Shown in pieces: positions 18,972-29,415 of a stretch of DNA of 29,663 bases. Position numbers and translations under genes: made by a program. Numbering within the stretch: position 1 is the first letter of the stretch; each line of letters begins with the position of its first letter. Under the pieces are notes generated by a model. It ran no database searches, was not told where the DNA came from, and saw nothing but the letters and a program-made list of their open reading frames with translations. Location: contig AJWJ01000282.1 of NCBI GenBank assembly GCA_000277445.1, forward strand, positions 1 through 29,663, written 5' to 3'. Origin of the DNA: Polysphondylium violaceum. Its lineage: Eukaryota > Evosea > Eumycetozoa > Dictyosteliales > Dictyosteliaceae.

Positions 18972-21841
18972 ATGAATTCCCATAGAAAGGAATTATTAGG
19001 AGCATTATGCAATGGGTGGATATCAAGAAAACATTTTAAACCAATGTCTGTTTCATCCCAAAATAGAGACAAAGTTGCAAAAGAAATACTTGAAACTGAA
19101 CAGGTTTATGTTAGAAATTTAGAAATAATTGTTCAAGTATGTAGCATTATTTAGTTAGTAATAGGGAAGGGTTATATTAACATATTTATTCTATCTATCT
19201 CTTCTCACTCACTCTCTCTCTTTTTCTTTTACAATATATAGGATTATTTAAAACCATTAAAAGTGATAAATCCACCACTTTTATCACCAAAATCTTTATC
19301 AATCATTTTTGGACATATAGAGGATTTATTAATTGTAAATAGAGAGTTATTAACTTCAATTGAAGATCGTATGAAAACATGGTATAGTGATAAGAGAATG
19401 GGTGATATTTTTGCAAAACTAGCACCATTTCTTAAAATGTATACAGAGTATTGTTCAAATTATGATAAAGCAATTTCTAGATTAAAACAAAAATCTGATG
19501 AGAATAAAGATTTATCTGCTTATTTAAAGGTATGTGTTTGTTTATGATATGATATCAAGTTATCATAGTACTATTACTAACTATAGTTTCAATATTTTTT
19601 TAGAGAATATGTTCAGAGAGTATTAAAAATAATGGAATTGGATTAGATTTACAATCATTATTAATTATGCCAGTACAAAGTAAGCAATAAATAGAGTTGA
19701 AGTAATAATCAGAATACTAATACATTTCTCACTATTTAGGAATACCACGTTATAAATTATTAATTCAAAGTTTAGTTTCATTTACACCAAAAGAAAGTAG
19801 TGATTCAGCACTATTGGGTACTGCCCTCGATACCATATCAAAGGTAGCAGATCATATTAATGAAAGTATTAGAGAGAGACAAAATTTAGAAAAGATTCTT
19901 TTCATTCAAAGAAGATTCACTGGTCAATGTCCACCTCTTTTAGCTCCATTACGTACTTTTATTAGAGAAGGTAGTTTAACAAAAGTATGTAGAAAAGAAA
20001 ACAAAAAACGTTGGTTCATTTTATTTAGTGATGCCATAGTATATGGTCAGAGAATAGATACAAATATTGCAAATCCAATTTATAAATTTCATAGACTATT
20101 ACCTTTAAACACTTCAAAGATTTTAAATTTAGATGATACTCCAAGTATGTTGATAATATTTTTATAATAATAATAATAATAATTTTATATTCTAATACAA
20201 ATAATCAAAATAGGATTAAAAAATTCATTTCAAATTAAACATCCAATTAAATCATTTACATTGATTGCTGAAAATGATCAAGAGAAATTATCATGGATAA
20301 CATCGATTGAAAAGGTATTGAAATTTATTAATCAAAATGAAGGATCTTTGGCTAGAATGAATAGTATGTATAGTACATTGCATGTATTGAAGACAGAAGA
20401 AGTTGAACAAGTATCTTCTGCTCCTATTTGGATCCCTGATCATGAGGCAGTACAATGTATGGAGTGTGGCATTAAATTTACAGCTATTCGTAGAAGACAT
20501 CATTGTAGAAGATGTGGTAATGTGGTTTGTGGCAAATGTTCCGATCAAAATATACGTTTAGATAATACAAAAAAAGAAGTAAGAGTATGTAGATCTTGCT
20601 ACTCTTTTATTTATTTACAAAATTCAAACAATAGATCCTCTGTAATGGTACAAGATCCAAACACACTTCAAGCAGATTTAAACAATATGGCTTCTTCATC
20701 TGCAAATATAAGTGGTTTATCTTCTCCAGATTTAACTAGTAGTAGTGGCAATAGTAATAGTAATAGTAATATTAATCCTATTCTATTGGCAAATATTGGT
20801 GGTGAAGTATCTTCTTCATCTGATAGTGAAACAGAAGAGTCTTTATCAACAAATAGTTCTCGTCAAGATATACCATCTTTAAATATTGTTAACAACAATG
20901 ATAATAGTAATAGTAGTAATATTAGTAATATTAATACAACACCTCCTAGTACACCACTTCCAACTAAACAAACAACAACTACATTAAAAGAACCAACATC
21001 ATCAAGCACACCACCACCATCTTTATCAAAAACTGGTGCAGGTAATAATTCATTATTAAGTTTTTGTAGTTTTGTTATTAATACATCACCAAATGTATCT
21101 CCTGCTGCAGAAAGAAGACCAAAGTTATCAGATCTCGCTAAACAAGATATGCCAAATACTAATCTTAAAACTAATAATAATGATAAAGTTGTTGGAGAAA
21201 AAGTTGTATTACCGGATATTAAACCATTATTAAATGAACAATCATCATCATCATCAACAATACCATTATCACATTCAACATCATCAAATAATTTGAAATC
21301 AAATAATTTACCAGTCTCATCACCTATTCTTCCACCCATTTCACCACCTGTATCACCACCTCAAACTCATCAGACTCATAATATAATATTACCACCATCA
21401 ATATCACCAGCATCCCCAACATCCCCAACATCCCCAACAACAGTAACACCTCCACCAAATAAAACTTTACCTACACCACCACCCAAATCACTTCCACCAA
21501 CACCCCAAACAAAGAAACCATTACCTCCTCCTCCACCACCCAAATCAAAATCCATTGTGGAGCTTGATACTCAAGCTATTCAAAATAATATTGAAAATAT
21601 AAACTTGACAAATTCATCTCCTAATCCAACACTAACAACAATCAGTCCTGTACAATCAACATCATCATTATCTTTATCGGCCAACAATAATAATAATAAT
21701 AATCTACCACCACCTCCTCCGCCTAAAAGGAAAACAATGGCACCAACTTATCCAATACCAATTACCCCATCTTCCCAGTCACCACAATTGCCTGAAAGAA
21801 ATAAGACACCACCTACTATCCCTCCAAAAAGAGCACAATAA
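18972..21841 (+). CDS. Rho guanine nucleotide exchange factor, DH-PH-FYVE with Pro-rich tail
   Basis: It probably activates a Rac/Rho-family GTPase at PI3P-bearing or other phosphoinositide membranes. Five exons (18972-19136, 19242-19529, 19604-19679, 19740-20144, 20214-21841) give 853 residues. The DH domain is about 35-230: it starts with VAKEILETEQVYVRNLEIIV and includes LLIMPVQRIPRYKLLI across an exon joint, the hallmark DH helix. A PH domain follows at about 258-350 (GSLTKVCRKENKKRWFILFSD). A FYVE zinc finger lies at 383-443 with all parts present: WIPD, RRRHHCRRCG, GKC and RVCRSCY. The arrangement is like FGD-family GEFs, but the second PH domain of FGD proteins is absent. Instead the last 400 residues are Ser/Asn/Pro-rich with polyproline SH3-ligand-like runs (PPPPPPKRK, PPTPPPKSLPP). 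The target GTPase is unknown. Confidence 0.93.
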
Positions 21842-22113
21842 AGTTGTATCTTGTTAATTTTTTTTTTTTCTCAAACCAAAGTGTATCTTTTTAGAATGAA
21901 TAGATTGGTTCAACAAAATTTAACTCGATTCGGTTGAATGATTTGTTCAGAGTCGTCTGGGATTAAAGTAAAATTCCTTTATTTTTATTTTAACAATTTT
22001 TGTTTTAATTAGGATGTAGACAATTACAATTTTTGTATCTTGTCCCTCCTTCACTTTTAAAAAAGTAGGGAAGTATATAAATTCTACCACGATTTATAGA
22101 TAAATATCACAAA
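21842..22113. other. Spacer upstream of tRNA-His
   Basis: This 272-base spacer follows the GEF gene. A more mixed patch at 21895-21965 has a TTCAAC/GTTGAA inverted repeat (21909-21914, 21933-21938) with no known RNA match. The last part is A/T-rich upstream flank of the tRNA. Confidence 0.4.
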
Positions 22114-22184
22114 GCCGTGATCGTATAGTGGTAGTATACAGCATTGTGGCTGCTTTGGCCCAGGTTCGATTCCTGGTCGCGGCA
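22114..22184 (+). tRNA. tRNA-His (anticodon GUG)
   Basis: This 71-base cloverleaf has acceptor stem GCCGTGA (22114-22120) paired with TCGCGGC (22177-22183, one G-U) and discriminator A at 22184. The anticodon GTG at 22146-22148 lies in the loop TTGTGGC. The T stem CCAGG/CCTGG closes TTCGATT. The first half follows eukaryotic histidine tRNAs (GCCGTGATCGTATAGTGG). The extra G at -1 is added after transcription. One apparent mismatch, C27 against U43, lies at the top of the anticodon stem. A T5 run directly after is the terminator. Confidence 0.96.
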
Positions 22185-22190
22185 CTTTTT
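22185..22190 (+). terminator. T-run Pol III terminator of tRNA-His
   Basis: CTTTTT follows the tRNA at once and is a standard Pol III stop signal. Confidence 0.7.
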
Positions 22191-22199
22191 AATGGATTT

Positions 22200-22218
22200 A
22201 ATTCATTTATCGGTGTTG
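22200..22218 (+). repeat. Post-tRNA motif shared with tRNA-Ile locus
   Basis: AATTCATTTATCGG at 22200-22213 lies 16 bases after the tRNA-His end. AATTCATTTGTCGG at 309-322 lies 23 bases after the tRNA-Ile end, one base different. The overlapping 11-mer TATCGGTGTTG (22208-22218) also recurs at 990-1000. It could be a downstream tRNA-gene control element or remains of a tRNA-targeted insertion. It does not match the B box. Confidence 0.4.
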
Positions 22219-22269
22219 GATTTCTTTATCATTTTTGACAAAATTTTAAAAAACAATTTTAATAAATAT

Positions 22270-22351
22270 GGTAGTATTTATAAAGGGGTGGTGAGGTTTA
22301 CCATGTGAATTAATAAAACATATTAATATATAAATATTAGAATAAAGAGAT
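22270..22351 (+). repeat. Dispersed repeat copy 2
   Basis: This is the plus-strand counterpart of 816-885, with GAGGTTTACCATG, GAATTAATAAAACATAT and AGAATAAA blocks in the same order and about 12 extra bases (AAGGGGTGGTGA region). It lies 86 bases after the tRNA-His gene. Confidence 0.55.
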
Positions 22352-22369
22352 AATTCTTTAAAATGATGA

Positions 22370-22960
22370 AAGCATGAATACGTTTTGCATTACAAAATCA
22401 TCAGGACTACCACTTTCTCTTATGACATTAATTTTTGGATTATGATCTGAATTTGAGGTTATACTACTATTGTTACCATTGTTATTGTTGTCCCAATCAT
22501 TACTTGTACTGTTTCTCAATCTACTTCTGTGATCCAAGTGAACGGATTAGGATCCTCTAGAGGAAAAGTTGATATTCATATTGTTGAATGAAGAGGTGAA
22601 ATGATGCTCTTTATTCAATTGAATGGCCGATGGTTGACTGCCAATAATACTATTGCCAATTCTGTATTTCACCAAAGACAAGTCCAGACAATGGAAATAT
22701 TTGTTTCCATAATACGCATATCGAAATGATCTTAAGAGTAGTTGGGCCAATTAGACCACACTCGTCTTCCCATAGAGTGGTGATAAACGATCCCAACAAA
22801 GACGATGGCACATAGGGTTGAATTTCACTACCCTCGCCATTTTTTGTAATTCTGGGTGTGAGGAGCACAAACATTGTTGGGATTCTTAAGAAGTGATAAA
22901 GCCAATAAAAAAGCCAAATAGTAGTTAAATTAAAACACTATATTTATTTATTATATTATT
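22370..22960 (-). pseudogene. Broken coding relic of unknown protein
   Basis: The base composition here is coding-like, unlike the flanks. On the minus strand one frame is open from about 22960 to 22650 (includes ITKNGEGSEIQPYVPSS and LWEDECGLIGP). It overlaps another frame, open from about 22750, which reads YAYYGNKYFHCLDLSLVKY and ends in Asn-rich sequence and QNVFMLSSF before a stop near 22368. The second frame is cut by one TAA at 22547-22549. One shift and one stop therefore separate what looks like a single C-terminal region. No start or upstream part is found before the Pol I gene begins. I do not recognise the family. A sequencing or assembly fault is a real alternative, because a polylinker-like 13-mer abuts the stop. 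Confidence 0.45.
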
Positions 22961-22973
22961 ATATATTTAAATA

Positions 22974-25900
22974 TTAACTAACTGGGGCGACAATTTCAAA
23001 ACAACCAGTTCCAGACTTAACGACTTGACCCAAAACAATACGAGATGAAGGAGAAATAACATTATCACTATCACCCATAAGAGTACTTCTGGCCAAGAAT
23101 TGGAAAGTAGTTTCAAAAGACATTTTTTGGAATGGAGATGTATTGTTTTCAATGCCATTACGATTGAGAGCCTTGTAGCCACCCTCAAAGGTCATGTAAT
23201 CGGCCAATAATGTGAGATGACGTTTATCTACACTAATACCATAGGCACCAAATACATTTGAAATTTCAGATACAATGGCTTTACGACAAGCTTCAACACC
23301 ATATTTACTTAGGATGCTACCGATATCATTGGTGTAGAGTTGATCAATCTTTAATTTATCTTTCATTTGGAAGAGTTCACGGAGATTGACACCTTCAGTT
23401 TGAATAGAGTATTCAGTGACACCATTGTTTTGTTTTTCATTGATAAAAGTACGAGTGATACCCTTGCATGATTTGATGACACATTTCAAAGCCTCCTCTT
23501 CAACGATACCCAACATCAAAACCTTTTTGCAGTCGGTTGCAACGGTAATGGTAAATGATAAATGTGATTGATTGAATTTCATATTGAATGCACTAGATTT
23601 TGAATCATTCTTGTTGGTGGAATCTGAATCTGAATCTTGTTGATCTTTATCATCAGATTCGTCAGATGATTCTGAATCTGAAGAGGTAGAAGATTTCTTT
23701 TTCTTTTTCTTTTTCTTTTCGCTATCACTACCGTCGTCTTCATCGGCTGAATCTTGTTCTTCTTGATCTTCTTGTTCTTCATCTTCATCATAACTGACTT
23801 GTTGTTTCTTTTTATTCTTTTGTTTGGCAGTGGCACTGTCATCATCATTTGAAATGGTACCTTTTTTCTTTTTGCTGCCACTATCATTGGCGTTTTCATC
23901 TTGGTGATTATCGTTTGTACTTGATTCATCTTGGAATTCAATTTGACCTTCGTCATCAATATCTGATTTTTGTTTTGAACCTTTACCAATGTCTGGATTC
24001 TTCATCTTTGTGGTTCTAACAACTTTTCTATTGATGGCCTTGATAAAGGATTCATAGATACGAGTCAAATCGGCATTAGACTCGATTCTGTGGAGTTCAA
24101 AGATTGACTTCAAGTTTTTGGTAAATTGAATCTCGACGTCATAGTGACGCTCAATATCTTTGGTTGATTCTTGTACAGTAATTTCATTGATAAGATCAGA
24201 CATTCTGAGCAACTCTAAGTATTTGGCCAATTTTTCAGTCTTGACCTTGTCGGTTGGATCATTTAATTGGAATTCCATCAATGGAGTCAATGGTTCACGA
24301 GAGGCAGTCATAATAATTTCACGAAGACGTGGAATACCAAGGGTTACGTTGGCTTCACCTCTACCGGCCAAATGGAAAGTATTGAGTGTCATTTGAGTGG
24401 ATGGCTCACCAATAGATTGAGAGCATAACAAACCAACGGCTTCACCTGGAGAAACCATACTACGGTTAAAGTAGAGATACATAATGTTTCTAAAGTCTTT
24501 TTCTTGAATCTTGCCAGACTTGTTGGTTGGGGTTTGAATGAGTTTTTGTGGATTTTGCTCGACGTATTTATTCAAAGCAGCCAAGAAAGACTCACTGACA
24601 CAACCCAAGTCAGAGGATGGACTAAATTTGCTCATGAGTGGATCCAATTCTGGATCGTCCTTGAGATCGATAATGTATTGTTGGACTTTTGGATTGGACA
24701 ATTGTTCAACCAATTGTTCATATGGGAATTGAGATTTGAACAAGTTGAAATTTTCGGCAATGTTTTGGAATTTGGTGAGATAGGGAGTCTTGGCAATCTC
24801 CAAACTGTCTTCACCATAGTTGAATTGAACGACAGAGCCATCGGCATCTCTGACAGTGTTGTCGTATTGAACTGAAAGACCTTCCAAATGCTTGATCAAA
24901 CAACGTTGGAGATAACCAGAACGAGAGGTCTTGACGGCGGTATCAATGAGACCTTCACGACCGGCCATACAATGGAAAAAGTAGTCTTGTGGTCTAACAC
25001 CAGTTAAAAATCTATCCATGACAAAACCACCAGCTCTTGCAGAGGGATCGTATGGTTGGAAACTTGGTAATGTCTTTCCACTGACCATACGTGGTACACG
25101 CTTACCTTCGAGTTCTTGTTGACCGAGTAAACAAGATACTTGTGAAAAATTAACGACTGAACCCTTGGCACCAGATACTGTCATCAATGAGAAATTATTG
25201 TATGGAAAAGCTTTACGTTGACCACCGGGAATAAGGGTATCAATGATTTTAGAGGTATAGGTGTTTAAGGCCTTTTTCAACATACCATCCAAACGAGCAA
25301 CTTCTCTTTCAGATTGTAATGCCTTGCCGAGGAATTCACGTGATTCAATTTCATTGTATTCTTTGGCATTGGCAAATTTAGTGGCAACAGTGTAACCTTC
25401 TTCATTGGCCTTTTTGAGCGACTCTGCTCTAAACTTTTCTTCCTTGGCCTTCATCAAAAGATCATCGACACCACAAGTGAAACCACGAGTAGAGAGATAA
25501 TTGGTAAACATTCTACCCAACAAGGTTAAGAGGGAACCGGCGACATCTGGATCATATAATTCGTAGCAAGTGTGAACCAAACCATAACTAGCGGCACCAA
25601 AATGACCTTTGTCTAAAATACCGGCCAACATTTCATTGTCTCTGATAATAACCATACTGTCACGGGTGATTTCTGGACCAGTGAGACCCCACATCTTGGT
25701 TGGAATCTTGGATGGAGCTTCGAGGTTCAATTGAACACGTCCAATGGTAAGATGGTTGAGGGCGGCACTAATCAATTGTTTACCACTCCACAATGGCATT
25801 GGTTTAACAATACATGGTGGTGGAGTTTGAATGGGATGTTTGGTGTTAATGGCCCAACAAGAGGCATAGAGAATGGATTGGAATTCGCTCTTGGTAAAGA

Positions 25901-27964
25901 GTGTATCACGTTTGGTCAACAAAACACCAGTGAGAATGTGATCTTGAATCAAACCTCTGATTGGTGCACCGTTTCTTGGCACAAGATATTGATAGTTGTT
26001 GGCGGCAATTTCACGAATTTCGGCGCTGGCCAATAGGGATTGAGGGAAATGGATATTCATTTCATCACCGTCAAAATCGGCGTTATAGGTGGAACAATTA
26101 CAATAGTGCATTCTGAGTGTCTTTTCATTTTTGCCCAAGACCTTGACACGATGACCCATAATACCGGGTTTGTGGAGTGTTGGTTGACGATTGGCCAATA
26201 CGTAATCGCCATTGAGTAAATGTCTATATACCTTTTTGTTGATGCCACGTGGAGCATGTGGACGCGAAGTCAATAAAGTTTTGCTGAGAGCTACTCTCTT
26301 TTCGTGAGACTCTTTGCTGAGGTTGATGAGGAAACCATTCTCATCTTCGATAAAGTTGGCACCTGGGTACTTGTCTGGACCGTTGATGACGGCTTGAGCC
26401 AATTGATTAAAATTAAAACTGGTGACTGGTTGAGGGAAAGTGAGTGTCTTGGCAAAGTATTCGGGAACACCCATTTCGTTGGTTTCCAAAGAGATATCGG
26501 GGGAAATAACGGTACGAGCAGCATAATTGACACGCTTACCCATCATGTGTTTTCTAAAGAGACCTTCCTTCTTTTCCAAGATTTGCTTGATACCGTTGGC
26601 AACTGGATTCACTAAACTGGCAGATTTGCTATTGTCATACATGTTGTTTACGTGCATTTGGAGATCACAGACGGCATTGACTAAATTCTTGGCCTTGCCT
26701 TCACCGCTGTCGATACAGCTCTTGATCAAACGATTGCATTTCATCATGCCCTTGTAATGATTGTTTTGTGGATGTTCACCTCTACGACCATTGACAAAAT
26801 TGGGTGGACGATAACGTGATGGAGTAACGGGGAATACTCTCATAAAGAATGATTCTACATTGCTCTCTTTGGTGAATCTTTCTTTGCCATTGCCGCTAGT
26901 GTTGACGACCAAGTGGCCAAAGAGGAGATCCAATATCTCTTTTTCGTTTTCAAAGAGTTTCTTCATGTGTGATTCAATTTCCCATGGGGCAAACCAGGTA
27001 CCATGTTCAGTCTCTTCATCGACAGAAGAAAACTTGGTCTTCATCTTGATGCCTTTATTAGCAAGATTCTCATTTTTGGCCTTGTATCTTGAGCTCAATG
27101 GCATAATGAATACCTTTGATTTGCTAGCATCACCATTACGAAGTCTGGGTGAATAACCCTGACAATTGTTACATGGCAAACCATAGGCTGTGTTTGATCC
27201 TAAAAATTCCTTTAAAACTGAACGACGAGCCTCTTCAAAATGTGTAGTCTTTTTCTCTGAAACATATTTATCTTGACTACCGCCATTTAAAAAGTCATCT
27301 GAATCTTTCATCTCTTCATCCTCATCATCATCATCTGATTCATTCTTTTCTTCTTCAGCTTTAGCTTTAAAACCAGATGCTAATTTCTTTACTGCATTTA
27401 AATCTCTTAATTTCTTTGCTCCAACGACATCTCCTTTAAATAATAATTTTAATTCATCAACATAATCTTTAATCTATTATTAATAATATTAATATATTGT
27501 AGTCGTGTATTACAATCATTATATCTCTACTTACAGTATCTTTACCATGTTTAAAAGAATGACAATTAAAACATTTACTTTGTAAAAGTTTAAATAAAAC
27601 TGTAAAAATAACTGGATTATAACATGGAATAGCCAATTCAATATGACCAAAATGACCTGGACATTCAATATAATCTAATGAACAAACACTACATCTATAA
27701 ATATATAAATAGAGATGGATATATTAATCACTATGTTCAAATAGAGATATACAAAGAAATAAAAAACACAAACCTTTCAGGGGGACCAGTTGGACCGAGT
27801 GCAGGGTCATGTAAACCACTTGGTACAGGACCACCGAGCATATCAAAAGATTCTACTTCCATGATTTGCTTTACACTGAGCTTTCTAATATCTTCTGAAG
27901 TATAAAATTGAAATGATACTCCAGAGATTTCATTTTTAATTAGATTACTATTTTGAAATGACAT
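22974..27964 (-). CDS. rpa1: RNA polymerase I largest subunit (RPA1/A190)
   Basis: This is the catalytic subunit that makes the pre-rRNA in the nucleolus. Three exons (27964-27774, 27694-27535, 27473-22974) give 1616 residues, close to the usual 1660-1720. The N-terminal zinc region has CSVCSLDYIECPGHFGH near 65-81 and CFNC further on. The metal-binding active-site motif NADFDGD is at 581-587. The trigger-loop and bridge area reads GREGLIDTAVKTSRSGYLQR, followed by HLEGLSVQYDNTVRDADGSV, which is typical of Pol I rather than Pol II or III. No CTD heptad tail is present. Around residues 1277-1412 a highly charged Asp/Glu/Lys/Ser insertion matches in place and character the acidic expander of Pol I. 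The donor after exon 1 is the less common GTTTGT. The 22-bp palindrome at 28068-28089 lies about 100 bases upstream of the start. Confidence 0.97.
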
Positions 27965-28391
27965 CTTTTATATATATATCTGTATCTATATCTATATATC
28001 TATTTTTGAAACAAAGATATAATGTAAAGAATAAAAGTGTTTAGTGAACACACAAACTTTACAAATATATTGAAAAAGCTTTTTCAATAAAAAAAGATAT
28101 AAATCTATATATAAAAAATAGAGAGATAGAGTCAACTCGTCTCAATCAACGTAAAAAAAAAAAAAAAAAGAAAAAAATTTTTCATTCGTTTTCGGTCTTT
28201 CGAAAAAAAAAAATAATAAAAAAAAAAAATAATAAAAAAAAGTTTTTAAAATTTGAAAATATCGTTGGAGGAGGGAATGAATCTGAATAATGATGATCAT
28301 ATTTTATCAAACAAATAATATGTATTTATTTAAATTTAATATACTAAAACATATGCATACAGAGAGTTTTGTGTCACAAGTTCAATTTACA
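27965..28391. promoter_or_regulatory. Upstream region of the Pol I subunit gene
   Basis: It is very A/T-rich, with A runs at about 28153-28180 and 28204-28245 and a 22-base perfect palindrome at 28068-28089. The piece AGTCAACTCGTCTCAATCAACG at about 28130-28151 is more mixed. The promoter of rpa1 must lie here. The 3' end of the Asn-rich gene lies on the far side. No gene is seen. Confidence 0.5.
28068..28089. promoter_or_regulatory. 22-bp perfect palindrome
   Basis: The half-site TATTGAAAAAG is followed directly by its exact reverse complement CTTTTTCAATA, with no spacer. It lies 104 bases upstream of the rpa1 start codon. It could be a dimeric protein binding site or a small cruciform; its function is not shown by the sequence. 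Confidence 0.5.
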
Positions 28392-29415
28392 TTATAATGA
28401 GAAAAGACTGATAATAGATTTCTTTCTTGGTTGAGGAATAACTGGTGAGGGACTCATTGAAATATTTACACCAGATGAAACACCATCAGTAACACAAGAT
28501 ACAATGGTGGGTGAGCTTGGTGCTCCTTTTCCTTTTTGGAATGGTGATCTTGAGACTGAACTATTATGATTAATAGGTTGAGATAGATTTGTTGGTGTTA
28601 ATGATCCATCCATATTGTTGTTGTTATTATTGTTATTATTATTATTACTACTACTCATATGTGAAATGCTATTGCTTGAATTATTTAATGAACTACTATT
28701 GATATTTATATTGTTATTTGTACAGCTAGATGTTAAATTATTATTATTGTTGTTATTGTTATTATTATTACTACTATTGTTATTATTATTACTATTATTA
28801 AATGAAGAGGAATTTGTTAAATTTGTTGATGGAGAATTTGGAAAACTTCTTCCAGTGTACAAATATAATGGTGCATCATCATAAAATTTATCTTTATCAC
28901 TATTACCATTATTATTATTGTTACTATTGTTATTATTATTATTATTATTATTGCTATTTGAAATTTTAACATTTCCCATTTCTCTTTCAATACCTATGCT
29001 ATTATTGCTTGTATTTAAATAGTTTGGATTATAGTGTTTTAATTGTTTTCTAAGTTCTAATATTTCCTCTTCTAATTGAGCATGTCTTTTTTCATGTTGC
29101 TAATTTTGTGTTTTTTAATTAGATGAATATTAATATTAATTGATCAATTATTATTATTTGATTATTATCATTATGGTGATATCTTACTTCATTTTCCAAT
29201 TCATATTCAGATATTAATTTGTTTAGGCCATTCATTTTACATTCTTGACTTTCAATCCTTTGTCTAAGTTCTAAATTTTCTTTTTCCAAGCCATAGACAG
29301 TCATTTCCAATCCTCTGAGTTTTAATACAGGGGATTGTAAAGGGTCTCTTTTAGGTTCATTGATGTTTGTGTTAACATTAAGAGTACTATTGCTACTAAT
29401 CATTGTGGAAGTCAT
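28392..29415 (-). CDS. Asn-rich coiled-coil protein of unknown function
   Basis: I do not recognise this gene. Two exons (29415-29188 and 29099-28392) with an 88-base intron (GTAAGA donor) give 311 residues. The phase-0 joint merges two leucine/glutamate heptad stretches into one coiled coil: about residues 35-75 (GLEKENLELRQRIESQ and following) and 77-95 (QHEKRHAQLEEEILELRKQL). After residue 110 the protein is dominated by Asn and Ser runs coded by AAT/AAC repeats. A short non-repetitive C-terminus contains SRSPFQKGKGAPSSP and PQPRKKSIISLFSL. The fact that the coiled-coil register survives splicing supports a real gene. A dimeric adaptor is a guess from structure only. Confidence 0.75.
28736..28796. 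repeat. Trinucleotide repeat tract inside the Asn-rich gene
   Basis: This is an ATT/GTT repeat on the plus strand (AAT/AAC, coding Asn, on the minus strand). It is one of several such tracts in this gene; others lie near 28615-28650 and 28905-28955. It is a likely site of length polymorphism. Confidence 0.8.

Noticed and set aside
20863-21339. 158-residue minus-strand frame opposite the GEF tail
   Set aside because: It is the mirror of a Ser/Pro/Asn-rich low-complexity coding region; its Leu/Val/Asp runs follow from the repeats.
23579-23989. 136-residue Lys/Met-rich frame inside the Pol I gene
   Set aside because: It is a shifted-frame shadow of the charged insertion, with no independent support.
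28615-28884. Leu-run open frame on the plus strand
   Set aside because: It is the reverse reading of AAT/AAC Asn repeats in the minus-strand coiled-coil gene.
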